Below are positions 1-9,600 of a DNA stretch of 64,000 bases, in pieces. A model generated the notes under the pieces. It searched no databases, was not told where the DNA came from, and saw only the letters and a list, made by a program, of their open reading frames with translations. The stretch is taken from NCBI RefSeq assembly GCF_963677125.1, contig NZ_OY781882.1, forward strand, positions 4,796,501 through 4,860,500, written 5' to 3'. The first letter of the stretch is position 1. Each line of letters opens with the position of its first letter. The position numbers were made by a program, and so were the translations under genes. The DNA is from an uncultured Desulfobacter sp. (lineage in GTDB: Bacteria > Desulfobacterota > Desulfobacteria > Desulfobacterales > Desulfobacteraceae).

Positions 1-1
1 T

Positions 2-625
2 CCTAAAAAGCCCTTGGTTGTCGTGATCGGCGGGGCAAAAGTTTCCAGTAAACTGGCTGCTCTTGAAAATATGCTCAAGCTTGTGGACTGCATGATTATC
101 GGTGGTGCCATGGCCAATACTTTTCTTGCGGCAAATGGCGTGGATACCAAAGGGTCCATGATTGAACCGGATTTGATTCAGACCGCTTCAAATATTATGG
201 CTCAGGCAAAGGAAAAGGGCATTGATCTTCTTTTACCCGTCGATCTGGTTGTCGCCGAGCAGTTTGACAAGGATGCCCAATCGCGTATTGTTTCTTTAGA
301 TGAAATTCCCGATGGATGGATGGCCCTGGATATTGGTCCTGAAACGGCTAACAATTTTGCCAAGGCCATCGCCAGTGCCGGTACCATTGTGTGGAACGGC
401 CCCATGGGGGTGTTTGAAATGGACCGGTTTGCTGCAGGCACCCAGATTGTCGCAGATGCCATTGCCGAATCTACCGCCTTTTCCGTTGTGGGCGGTGGTG
501 ATACAGGCCTTGCCGCTAAGCAATGCGGGATTACCGAAAAAGTCAGCTATATTTCTACAGGGGGCGGGGCTTTTCTGCATATGATGGAAGGTAAGGTGCT
601 GCCAGGCGTGGCAGCCCTGGAATAG
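2..625 (+). CDS. pgk: Phosphoglycerate kinase, C-terminal part (cut by window edge)
   Basis: Phosphoglycerate kinase transfers the acyl phosphate of 1,3-bisphosphoglycerate to ADP in glycolysis, or runs in reverse in gluconeogenesis; it is cytosolic. The visible 207 codons are open from the window edge and correspond to the second half of a protein of about 395 residues. Recognisable segments are VVIGGAKVSSK, the MIIGGAMANTFL helix, the nucleotide-binding WNGPMGVFE motif and the C-terminal GGGDTGLAAK and STGGGAFLHMMEGK motifs. The start lies outside the window. A 123-bp palindromic repeat begins three bases after the stop. No frame disruption is seen. Confidence 0.96.
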   Translation, partial: PKKPLVVVIGGAKVSSKLAALENMLKLVDCMIIGGAMANTFLAANGVDTKGSMIEPDLIQTASNIMAQAKEKGIDLLLPVDLVVAEQFDKDAQSRIVSLDEIPDGWMALDIGPETANNFAKAIASAGTIVWNGPMGVFEMDRFAAGTQIVADAIAESTAFSVVGGGDTGLAAKQCGITEKVSYISTGGGAFLHMMEGKVLPGVAALE

Positions 626-628
626 TTG

Positions 629-751
629 TGTTTGAACAAAAAGTCACCCATCTGCGGCGTTGCATAAAAATTTGCAATCCTCACAACCGTGAGATTGCTC
701 CGGTTCCAAATTTTTCTGCGCCTTGCATCTGGGCAACTTTTCGTCCAAACA
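629..751. repeat. 123-bp palindromic intergenic repeat, copy 1
   Basis: The block begins TGTTTGAAC and ends with the imperfect mirror GTCCAAACA. Its arms of about 55 bases pair through CACCCATCTGCGGCG on the left and the complement of CCTTGCATCTGGGCA on the right, broken by an internal mismatch (CCTCA opposite CTCCGG). The tip is CTCAC-AACC-GTGAG. Two more 123-bp copies (53908-54030, 62579-62701) and a shortened one (41856-41914) lie in the window, all between genes. It codes for nothing evident. It may serve as the pgk terminator or be a non-autonomous mobile palindrome (REP/MITE type). Confidence 0.85.
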
Positions 752-797
752 CGGTTCCCCAGTGAGTATTAGTTAAATCTGAAAGGATTAATAAGAG

Positions 798-1853
798 GTG
801 AAATTTTGCAAACTACGGCATGCGTTGAGCAGGGAGGACCGACTGCGTCGGTCTTATTACCAGGTATTAAGGGATGAGCTGGATCAGTTTGTCCTGGATT
901 ACTGCCTTGTGGGATCTTACAATAATTTTTTAAAGATCCGGACCCCTTATCCCTTTGTCGAGTTAAGGGAGCTTAAACCTAGGGCGCGAATTCCTTCCGT
1001 GGAATTTGAAGCACAAAATTCGTTTCTGATCATTTTTTGTGAAGATTATATTGATAAAATTCACAAAAAGTATATCCGGTATTTTGACGTCAATAAAACC
1101 ACTAAAACTAATCTACTCGCGCTTAAAGATTTTCCTGATCTTGAAAATTATAACCGGAACATAAAGTGTTTTGAGTCTGACGGATTTTTTTCTCTTCTTA
1201 AAAACTTAATGCCTGTCGATTATGCTATTTTAATCCAGCCCAACCAACGGAGAAAGCCCCAGTATGCTTTGACCCATTTTCATGTAAGGGTGGATTGGCC
1301 CATTGCTGATGCATCGGAAGATCTTGCCAAATTTTTACGTTATATCTCTAAAGATTTGTACGAAAAAGGAGATTGTTACGCTGAAAATATGCAAAAAAAA
1401 TTGTTTGAATATTATGGGGTACCCGTGTTGGCCGGTGGACGAAGGACGGCTGCCATTGTCGCTGCCCAGTATTTTAGGCAACTTGACTCAATTACTACGG
1501 TCTATGTAGCGTCCAGCGAATCACGAAGCTTGCTGCGCTTTGATGAAAAAGGCGTGTCAAAATCCGTTCTGGTGAAGCTTGAAGTTGACCAGGTCAAAGC
1601 ATTGTCCCAGCAGGAGGATATTCCCCAAAGCACCTTTACCAATAATTATGTGGTGGCCCGCCAAGGGAAATTTTATATCTGTATTTTCAATGTATGGTAT
1701 GATTACACGGTTCATGCACTACCCTCGGAAGGCGGGCGCTTGCGGGAACTGAATCCGGACAATAATTGGTTGACAGTGGCCGAAGAGCATATCCTCCCTA
1801 AACCGTCCGTAACAAAGTATTCGCCTATTCCTTACAAGATGGTTTATGCGTGA
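798..1853 (+). CDS. Unrecognised 351-aa protein
   Basis: I do not recognise this family. The reading frame is open for 351 codons, with a GTG start preceded by GAAAGGA about ten bases upstream; a TTG ten codons in is an alternative. The product is soluble, rich in aromatic residues and basic, with no signal peptide, membrane segment or cysteine cluster. Segments that look conserved are HFHVRVDWPIADA, GVPVLAGGRRTAAI and ENYNRNIKCFESDGFFSLL. It lies just after the palindromic repeat and converges with the acetyltransferase, with six bases between the stops. Coding potential is clear; function is not. Confidence 0.75.
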   Translation: MKFCKLRHALSREDRLRRSYYQVLRDELDQFVLDYCLVGSYNNFLKIRTPYPFVELRELKPRARIPSVEFEAQNSFLIIFCEDYIDKIHKKYIRYFDVNKTTKTNLLALKDFPDLENYNRNIKCFESDGFFSLLKNLMPVDYAILIQPNQRRKPQYALTHFHVRVDWPIADASEDLAKFLRYISKDLYEKGDCYAENMQKKLFEYYGVPVLAGGRRTAAIVAAQYFRQLDSITTVYVASSESRSLLRFDEKGVSKSVLVKLEVDQVKALSQQEDIPQSTFTNNYVVARQGKFYICIFNVWYDYTVHALPSEGGRLRELNPDNNWLTVAEEHILPKPSVTKYSPIPYKMVYA

Positions 1854-1859
1854 ATTGAA

Positions 1860-2318
1860 CTATAATGTTTTGATCATTGCGATTTCATCACAATCCGGAA
1901 ACTTGACACAATCTAGGCATCCGGCCCAGATTTTAACCATGGGCAGATTTTTTTTTTCAGTTATTTCAAATCCAAAACGGGCGAAAAAATCCGGGCGGTA
2001 GGTCAGTGCAAACAATGTTTTTAATTTAAAATAGAAGGCTTCCTGGATACAGCGTTCCGTCAGGGCCGATCCGATCCCCCGGCCATTGTATTCTTCTTTT
2101 ACTGCAACGGAGCGGATTTCGGCAATATCTTCCCAGCAAAACGCAAGTGCTGCACAACCTGTTATTATACCCGTATCCTCATCTTCATATACCCAGAAAT
2201 CTCGTAAATGGTCGTAGAGGTTGCTTAACGGTCGACCTAAAAGCTCTCCTTTGTCGGCATAAAATTGAAGCAGGGCATGTATGGGTGCAACATCATGGAT
2301 GAGGGCTTTTCTAATCAT
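1860..2318 (-). CDS. GNAT N-acetyltransferase, ArgA-like
   Basis: This 152-residue protein is a single GNAT domain that would transfer acetyl from acetyl-CoA to an amine. The acetyl-CoA loop is visible as VKEEYNGRGIGSAL near residues 73-86, preceded by the AEIRSVAV strand. The start MIRKALIHDVAPIHALLQFYADKGELLGRPLS and a cysteine-bearing tail (CLDCVKFPDCDE) match, from memory, the short GNAT proteins annotated as N-acetylglutamate synthase in bacteria lacking classical ArgA. That would place it in arginine biosynthesis, but no arg gene is adjacent, so the substrate is inference. Confidence 0.8.
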   Translation of the reverse strand: MIRKALIHDVAPIHALLQFYADKGELLGRPLSNLYDHLRDFWVYEDEDTGIITGCAALAFCWEDIAEIRSVAVKEEYNGRGIGSALTERCIQEAFYFKLKTLFALTYRPDFFARFGFEITEKKNLPMVKIWAGCLDCVKFPDCDEIAMIKTL

Positions 2319-2459
2319 GGGTCAAATTTCCGTTTATAGGGTTTCCTTCGGCGGATATCCGTGTTTAAAATTTTTTTGCTTGTTATTAATTAAACCCTAC
2401 AACTATACCATGTCCATTGGGTTGGGTATACCAAAATGTTTTATGTCAGTTTATTAAAA

Positions 2460-4133
2460 TTAGGTGGGCAGCAGCTTAAAGACAGCTTCTTTGAAATCCT
2501 CGTCACTAAAGGGTTTGTGAAGGATCCTATTAATGCCGGATTTTTTTAAAAGGGACGCATTTACATTTACATCACCTTTTTCTTCTATAAAATCACTTTG
2601 GGTGGTGATCATTAAAATGGGCAGATCCGCGCGGGGAAATTTACGCCTTATTTCCATGGTAAGTTCTATACCACTGATGTTGGGCATATTCAGATCCGTA
2701 ATAACGAGATCTGGTTTGCCGGACAGTATTCTCTTCACCGCCTCTTCCGGGCGGTGGTAAATTTCACAGTCAAGTCCTAATACTGACAACTTGTTCTGGT
2801 AGAGCTTAAGCATCATTTTGGAATCATCTACAACAACAATCTGCATAGATGACGACGCTTCTTTCTGCTTTGTTCCGGTTATTTTGGCTGCAATTTCCTT
2901 AGCAAATTCAATCTGACCCGTGGCTGCCATATTTTTTAAGAAGGCTTTGCGGGTGGCTGGAGATGCTTTTTCGGCAATATGTTTACCGGCAAGTTCCTTA
3001 AAAGAATCTTCATTCATCAGAAAGTTGAAAATATTGCTTGCATCCGTATCTATAAGTGCGCTTACCGTTGATACCGCTTCCGGTGATTTCTCACGGACTA
3101 TATTTTTCAGTCCGGCTACCAATGGTTTTGACAGGTTTTTGTCAACAGCCCTGGCTGCACTCATGCGCACGGCTTCTTCCGGGTCCTGGAGACCCTGGAC
3201 CAGGCAGATGGCTGTGCGGGGCGAAGGAATCCGTTCCATGGCTTCGTATGCGGCCTGGCGGATGTTTACATCCTTGGGTTGTGTATTGATAATGTCCATG
3301 ATGGCGGGAATGGCAGCCTGATCCTCTATGTAACCAAGTGTCGTAACCAAGTGTACCATATAGTCGGCTTCGGCATTTTGGAACGCCTTGGTCAGAAGCG
3401 GTGTTGCCTTTTTGCCCATATTGATCAGTTCATCAATGGCCGTGTCTCTGATAATGGTGACAGGGGATGATAAAAGATGGGTAATTTTTTCAAGATCATA
3501 GAGATCCTGTTTTTCTGCCAGGGCTTGGACAACTAATTTGTTTATGGTTCCATCTTCACATAAAAAGCTTGTCAGAGCATCTGCTGCCTGGGGGTTTGGC
3601 AGCGCACCAATGGCAAAAATAGCGGACCGGATAATGTCGGGATCTGAATGCGTGGTTAACGAAGAAAAGATTTCAATATGTTCGGGTTTGCGGAATGCCG
3701 CAAGTGAATTGATGGCAGGCGTAACGATGTCTGGATCGGTCTCCCCCTGCACAACCTGTATCAAAACCGGGATTGTGTCTTCGAGGAACAGGTCACCGGC
3801 AGCACGGATGAATTGAATCCGGGTCTTTTTTTCGTTGTTGCTAATATACTCTATGACCAGATTGGTGTTGCCGTATGCTTTGTCCAAAATTAAATCATAC
3901 AGGCTTTCTTGAACCTCTGTGTTTGAAATTTCTATTTTGGTAAGGTATTCAAGCAGAGGGAACACAACATCTTCGGGGCCTTTTGCAAGTTCTGCCAAGG
4001 CCATTTTTTGCACCTTGACATCTACGTTGGCATCCGATGCAAATTGGAGCAGGGCCTTGGCTTTTACCGTATCTTTTTCGTTAATACAGAATATCAGTTC
4101 ATCGATAAAATCTTTCGCATTGATTCCGCTCAT
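2460..4133 (-). CDS. HEAT-repeat protein with C-terminal receiver domain
   Basis: The protein has 557 residues. Residues 1 to about 425 form helical HEAT-like repeats (for example DPDIVTPAINSLAAF, DPDIIRSAIFAIGALP, DPEEAVRMSAARAV), a scaffold for protein contacts. Residues 430-557 are a CheY-like receiver with the acidic pair in VVVDDSK, phosphoacceptor Asp480 in ITDLNMP, the Thr in MITTQ and the Lys in LHKPF. It is the last gene of the che operon, 12 bases after cheR, so it is probably a phosphorylation target of the hybrid CheA and the output or adaptor of this pathway. That role is inference; no DNA-binding or catalytic domain is visible. Confidence 0.85.
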   Translation of the reverse strand: MSGINAKDFIDELIFCINEKDTVKAKALLQFASDANVDVKVQKMALAELAKGPEDVVFPLLEYLTKIEISNTEVQESLYDLILDKAYGNTNLVIEYISNNEKKTRIQFIRAAGDLFLEDTIPVLIQVVQGETDPDIVTPAINSLAAFRKPEHIEIFSSLTTHSDPDIIRSAIFAIGALPNPQAADALTSFLCEDGTINKLVVQALAEKQDLYDLEKITHLLSSPVTIIRDTAIDELINMGKKATPLLTKAFQNAEADYMVHLVTTLGYIEDQAAIPAIMDIINTQPKDVNIRQAAYEAMERIPSPRTAICLVQGLQDPEEAVRMSAARAVDKNLSKPLVAGLKNIVREKSPEAVSTVSALIDTDASNIFNFLMNEDSFKELAGKHIAEKASPATRKAFLKNMAATGQIEFAKEIAAKITGTKQKEASSSMQIVVVDDSKMMLKLYQNKLSVLGLDCEIYHRPEEAVKRILSGKPDLVITDLNMPNISGIELTMEIRRKFPRADLPILMITTQSDFIEEKGDVNVNASLLKKSGINRILHKPFSDEDFKEAVFKLLPT

Positions 4134-4145
4134 AACTTTACCCCG

Positions 4146-4988
4146 CTAACTTTTAAACTGGTAAAATACCGAGTTTAAATATCTGAAAGATGCAAAAAGG
4201 TCTGTATCATTTACCAGGGATTCTGTGGATCCGATTAAAAGATATCCGTCCGGTTCCATGACTTTTGAAATATTTGAATAAATTTTTCGGCGGTCCTCAG
4301 AGGTAAAATAAATCATCACATTTCGACATAGGACAATATCGTATTTTCCAATACCGATAAACGGTTTCATCAGGTTCATCTTTTTGAACTGAACCATCGC
4401 CCGAAGTTCGTCTTTAACTTTATATTGATTATCCTTGGGTTCAAAGAATCTGTTAAGCCTTGCAGGCTCAAGACCACGCGCCACTTCAAATTTGTTGTAA
4501 ACGCCGTAACTTGCCTTGGCAATTGCTGCATCAGAGATATCTGTCCCAAACAATCTGATATTGTATTTGTCAATGGTTACACCCATTTCAATCATTGTCA
4601 TGGCAAGACTGTATATCTCCTGACCCGTTGAATTGGCAGCACTCCATATCCTTATGGTCGGTTTGCCGAAACTTTTTTTTGACCGTTTATCAATCAGATC
4701 CGGCAGTATTTTATGCTGGAGAAGTTTAAACGGCGATTTGTCCCTGAAAAAATAAGTTTCATTGGTGGAAATGGCATCTATAATCTCGCCTTCCAGCTCT
4801 TTTTTCAAACCATGTTTAGATTTATTCATTAAATCCGAATATGAACTGCACTGGTATTTGGAAAGCAGAGGATTGAGTCTGGTTTCCAGAAGGTATTCTT
4901 TCCCCACATCCAAAGCGATTCCTGATATATCCAGGATATACTTGGCAAATGTCTTGAATTCTTCTGGCGTTACTTTGATTTTGCTCAT
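4146..4988 (-). CDS. cheR: Chemotaxis glutamate methyltransferase CheR
   Basis: CheR methylates glutamates of chemoreceptors using S-adenosylmethionine, setting adaptation together with CheB. The 280 residues contain the N-terminal helical domain (LLETRLNPLL), the NETYFFRD motif, the SAM-binding region IRIWSAANSTGQEIYSLA (the usual ACSTGEE is ANSTGQE here) and DIVLCRNVMIYF near the C-terminus, ending in GYLLIGSTESL. It lies between cheB, 32 bases upstream, and the HEAT/receiver gene, 12 bases downstream. No receptor gene is in the window, so its substrate must be encoded elsewhere. Confidence 0.95.
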   Translation of the reverse strand: MSKIKVTPEEFKTFAKYILDISGIALDVGKEYLLETRLNPLLSKYQCSSYSDLMNKSKHGLKKELEGEIIDAISTNETYFFRDKSPFKLLQHKILPDLIDKRSKKSFGKPTIRIWSAANSTGQEIYSLAMTMIEMGVTIDKYNIRLFGTDISDAAIAKASYGVYNKFEVARGLEPARLNRFFEPKDNQYKVKDELRAMVQFKKMNLMKPFIGIGKYDIVLCRNVMIYFTSEDRRKIYSNISKVMEPDGYLLIGSTESLVNDTDLFASFRYLNSVFYQFKS

Positions 4989-5020
4989 AAGTATCGTGTC
5001 GGTATCCGTTATGTTTCTGG

Positions 5021-6118
5021 TTAAACGGTCTTTACGATTTCATCTGCGATTTTTTCCAGTGGTGCGATGACATCGACTATCCCGGATTCAGTGGGTTCTT
5101 TGGGCATGCCGTAAACAGTGCATGTTTTTTCATCTTGGGCAATAATGAAACTACCATTGTTTTTCATCTGGTTAAGTCCCTTTGATCCGTCAGAACCCAT
5201 ACCGGTCATGATGACGCCTGTGGCTCTTCCAACATAGTGCTGGGCAATGGAACGAAACAGATAATCTGCTGAGGGCTTACACGAATTTTCCGGTGGATCA
5301 TTCGTGATTTTTATTTTTCGGGTCAAACCGTCCGCTCCTGCTACAATTTTCATCTGTTTCCCCCCGGGTGCAATGAATACGGTCCCCGGCTTAATCGTAT
5401 CCCCATCCTTGGCCTCTAAAACTTCAAGGCCTGATTTTTTATTCAGACTATTGGCAAGAGATTCTGTAAATACCGGCGGCATATGCTGCACAATGAGAAC
5501 CGGTACCTTGAGATCCTTGGGGAGCATGGGTATCATTTTTGATAATGCATTTGGACCGCCGGTGGATATCCCGATAGCAATAATTTCAGATTTGGACCTG
5601 ATGCCCGCCGGTTTGGATTGTACCGGCCGGCCGGCTGCCTTTAATTCTGGAGTCCTCGCCGTAACCTTGGCCGCAGGTTTAGGCCTCACCGGCCGATCGA
5701 TTATGCCAAATTTATGGCGTTTAACATGTTTTACAATCGGTTCAAGCGTTTCTTTGACTTTGCGCATGTTTTCTGCCATCTTGCCTTCTTCAGGCTTAGG
5801 CAGAACGTCAAATGCGCCTAATTCCATTGCCCGCAGGGTCAGCTCTCCTCCCTGGTGGGTCAATGTAGAGACCATGATCACCAGAGGGGGCTTGTCTATC
5901 TGCTGAAGTTTTTGAAGGAGTTCAATGCCGTTCATTTCCGGCATTTCAATATCCAGAGTCATCAGGTCCGGTTTAAGCGTTTTAATTTTTGAAAGGGCAA
6001 TTTTTCCGTTATTTGCTGTGCCCACCACCTCAATGCCCGGCATCTGCTTGAGTGCGTCTCCGACAATTTTTCGATAAACAATTGTATCATCAACAACAAG
6101 CGCTTTGATGGTGTTCAT
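5021..6118 (-). CDS. cheB: Chemotaxis response regulator / methylesterase CheB
   Basis: CheB removes methyl groups from receptors and deamidates glutamines when its receiver is phosphorylated. The 365 residues show a receiver with phosphoacceptor Asp56 (LMTLDIEMPEMNG), a Lys/Pro/Ala-rich linker around residues 130-170, and the esterase domain with the catalytic serine in GISTGGP, the histidine in IVQHMPP and the aspartate in GMGSDGS. Its ATG overlaps the cheW stop codon by one base (TAATG), so the two are probably translationally coupled. Confidence 0.96.
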   Translation of the reverse strand: MNTIKALVVDDTIVYRKIVGDALKQMPGIEVVGTANNGKIALSKIKTLKPDLMTLDIEMPEMNGIELLQKLQQIDKPPLVIMVSTLTHQGGELTLRAMELGAFDVLPKPEEGKMAENMRKVKETLEPIVKHVKRHKFGIIDRPVRPKPAAKVTARTPELKAAGRPVQSKPAGIRSKSEIIAIGISTGGPNALSKMIPMLPKDLKVPVLIVQHMPPVFTESLANSLNKKSGLEVLEAKDGDTIKPGTVFIAPGGKQMKIVAGADGLTRKIKITNDPPENSCKPSADYLFRSIAQHYVGRATGVIMTGMGSDGSKGLNQMKNNGSFIIAQDEKTCTVYGMPKEPTESGIVDVIAPLEKIADEIVKTV

Positions 6119-6567
6119 TATTCTTTGAGCACCTCGTCAATATCAAGAATACCGATTAACTGATTTTTTGTTTTTAAAACTCCCTGGAAGTATTTGCCTT
6201 TAACACCACCAATATTTGAAGGCGCAGACTCTATGTTTTCTTTTTGGGTGATGACCACATCGGAAATGGCATCCACTAAAAGGCCGATATGCTCATCTTC
6301 CGAATTAACAATGATGTTGCGGTTGTCTTTGCTTGGAGTCACAGGGGATAACCCTAGTTTTTTTCCAAGATCAATGATCGTTACGATTCTGCCCCGAAGA
6401 TTCAATATGCCTTTGACGTATTCAGATGATTGGGGCACCTGGGTGATTTCAAAATGCTTATTGATTTCTTGGATATTTAATATGTCGATGCCACAAATGG
6501 CCCCGCCAACATAGAAAGTGGAAAACTCTATGTCATTGGATGTGGTCTCTTTGGTCTCTTTTTCCAT
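6118..6567 (-). CDS. cheW: Chemotaxis coupling protein CheW
   Basis: CheW links chemoreceptors to the kinase CheA. The 149-residue protein is a single CheW domain with the typical FYVGGAICGIDILNIQEI opening, VKGILNLRGRIVTIIDLGKKLGL in the middle and HIGLLVDAISDVV followed by GKYFQGVLKTKNQLIGILDID at the end. It follows cheA by 36 bases and overlaps cheB by one base. A clear ribosome binding site, AAGGAGATT, lies just upstream of the ATG. Confidence 0.96.
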   Translation of the reverse strand: MEKETKETTSNDIEFSTFYVGGAICGIDILNIQEINKHFEITQVPQSSEYVKGILNLRGRIVTIIDLGKKLGLSPVTPSKDNRNIIVNSEDEHIGLLVDAISDVVITQKENIESAPSNIGGVKGKYFQGVLKTKNQLIGILDIDEVLKE

Positions 6568-6603
6568 GTGAATCTCCTTAACGGATATCTGCTTTTGGAT
6601 GCC

Positions 6604-9600
6604 TTACAAATTTGTATATTGCCTGATAACAGCCATTAATTTTTCCCTGTCAAGCTTTATCTCATATTCGTCAATACCCACGGATTTACCTTTTTCAATA
6701 TGGGCTTCGCTGGCAAGCGACGTCAAGGCAATAACCCCAAGATGAGAGTATTTGGGATCAGTTTTAACCCGCTTGGTGAATTCAAAGCCGTCCATATTGG
6801 GCATTTCCAGATCTGTTACAATAAGGTCAATTTCTTCGGCGCGTTCTTTTAACAGTTCCCAGGCAATCAAGCCGTCTTCCGCTTCAATGACCTTAAAGCC
6901 GTCCTCTTCCATGAATTTTTTAACCTGGTTTCTAAAAAAGGCTGAATCTTCGGCAAACAGAATGATTCTTTCACCGTCTTCAGCCATGGCTGCTGCTGCC
7001 TTGGCCTCGGCGTCAAACCATTCCGGGTTTATGGTTTTAACCAGCTCAAAAATATCCACCAGTAACGTGGTATGATTATTTATAATCATGGAGCCGCTGA
7101 CAGCCGGCTGTTTTAGGGTGGAGGTGTCAATGTTGAGTACAACTTCCTGGGCATCTACCGGCGGAGTGACCATAAGGCCTAATTCCCGGTCTTTAACTTT
7201 AAAGACGATCACTTCCTGCTGATCCCTTTCCGGTAGTTGTTCAACGTTCGTCACCTGGGACAGTTCGTACAGGGGTAAAGAACCGCCGCGGTACTGCACA
7301 ACTTTGCGATCGCCGACCTGTTCAATGTCGGATGTTTTGATCCGTTCAATTCGTTCTACAATACTTAAAGGCGCCGCAAAATGTTCTGTTTCACTGTTTT
7401 TGAATGTTAATAGTGCAACCTTATCGGCTCTGGCCGCCTCTTCTTCCTCTGCGGCCTTGGCAGCATTTTGGCTGGCTTCAGCAATGGCGGAAAGTTCTGC
7501 CATCTGGGCAAGGTTGGAAATATCAAGGATTAAAGCAACCTTACCGTCTCCCATAATCGTGGCACCGGCATAGGCAGTGCATTTTTTTAAGTGCCGCCCC
7601 ACTGGTTTAACAACAATTTCTTCAGAATCATGGAGTTGGTCCACCACAAGACCGTATTTAAATGCCCCGGCAGAAACTACGGCAATATTGATAGCAGATG
7701 CGGCATGATACCGGCGGTCGCTTTCTGCTCTTTGGGTTCCCTTTTCAATTTTTTCTCCAGAATCAGCACCCTCTTCTGGAATGAGCACCTTTGACCTGCG
7801 GTCCGAAAGGCTGGTTCTGCGGTCTTCATGTTCTTCGCCGGTTTCAGGGTCAACGAAAGTGCGTTCTATGCCTAACATATCCGCTAGGTTTAGAAGTGGA
7901 AGAAGCTCGCCTCTGAGTCTTACAACATCAGCATCCCCCACTTTTTCGATTTTTTCTTTAATTTGGCTGGCTGGAATTCTGAGCAGTTCGTTGAGGTTGA
8001 CCTGGGGCACCGCATAGCGCTCATTTCCAACAGAGGTGATTTGGCTGGGAATGATGGCCAGAGTCAAAGGCAGCTTGATCTGGATATCTGTTCCCTGGCC
8101 GGGTGTAGAATCCAGTTCTATTATACCGCCTAATGCCTCAATGTTTGTGACCACTACATCCATGCCGACACCACGGCCGGATACATCCGTAACTTCTTTG
8201 GCAGTTGAAAAGCCTGGCAAGAAAATCAGTTCTGTTTTCTGCTTGTCCGACATTTCCGCCACCCGTGATTCGGATATCAGGCCTTTTTCAATGGCAGATG
8301 AGGCGATTTTAGCAGGATTCAATCCCCGGCCATCGTCTGAGATGACGATGTTGACTTGACCTGCATCGTGGAAAGCCTTTAGGGTGATTCTCCCTGTCTC
8401 CTTTTTGCCCATTTGTTCCCTTTCCATGGGCGTTTCAATCCCATGGTCAACGGAATTTCTCACAAGGTGGGTCAACGGGTCATTGATGGATTCCAGGATG
8501 GTTTTGTCCAACTCAACATCCTTGCCTTCTATATCCAGTTCTATGGATTTTCCCAACTGATGGGACAAATCCCTAACGACCCGGGTAAATTTGTTTAAAA
8601 TATTGGCAATAGGTTGCATGCGTGTACGCATGATCGCTTCCTGGAGTTCTGATGTGATCATGTCAATTCGCTGGCTGGACAGTTCTGTCGCCTTTACGTT
8701 GGACGAATTAACGCCCTGAAGAAGCTGGTTTCTGCTGAGTACGAGTTCTCCGGCAAGGTTCATCAAAGTGTCAAGCAGTCCGACATTGACACGCAGAGAA
8801 CTTTGTGGCTTGCCGCCGATTGCCAAATCTTTTTCCTGGGGTTTTGCCACAGATGCCTCCTGGACTTCCGGGGTGTTTTGCTGTTGTACCACAGTGGGTG
8901 TCGGGGTAGCGACAGCAACGGGTTGGGGTTCCACCTCAGGCTGGGGCGCTGCCTTTACGGTTTCAACAGGTTCAGGCAGAGGGGGCGGGATTTCGTCACC
9001 ACTGTCTGCTGCAGCGCTGATCATATCGTCTGTAATAATGTGGATGCGCCGATTTGCGACACCAAAAAGCGTTTCGGCCATATCATGTTCTATGATAGAC
9101 GCAAACAGTATCTGGAAAGGAATTTTGTCGGGCATGTCCGCATCGCTAAGCGTGCCTGCACTATCGGTATCAATTCTAGTTTCAATAAGCGTCCCGGTTT
9201 TAGACAGATTGTTTAAAATTTCCATGGGCTTTTTGGATTGCTTATGAAAATCGCTGATCAGATCATATTCAACAAGGAACAGATTTTTGCCTTCAGCCTT
9301 GCTGATTTCAACTTGTTTGAGAGGCACCCACTGGAACATTCTTCCGTCCTGGAGTACAATATCTGCCAGTGTTTCAGGCTGTCTCGATTCCTGGGCCTCT
9401 TGTTGTCCAAGTTCCTGGGGCGGTTCCGGCGCAGACGCGCTGGTTATGTTTTCTAACGCCTGGACATGGGCAGAAATATCAACCTCATTGCTGGTTTGAA
9501 TATTGTTCAACAGTCCTTCAAGTTCGTCAAATCCTTTAAGCAATATGCTGATTTTTTCAGAATCCGGGGTCAGTTCTTTGGTTCTGATCATCCCTAGTAC

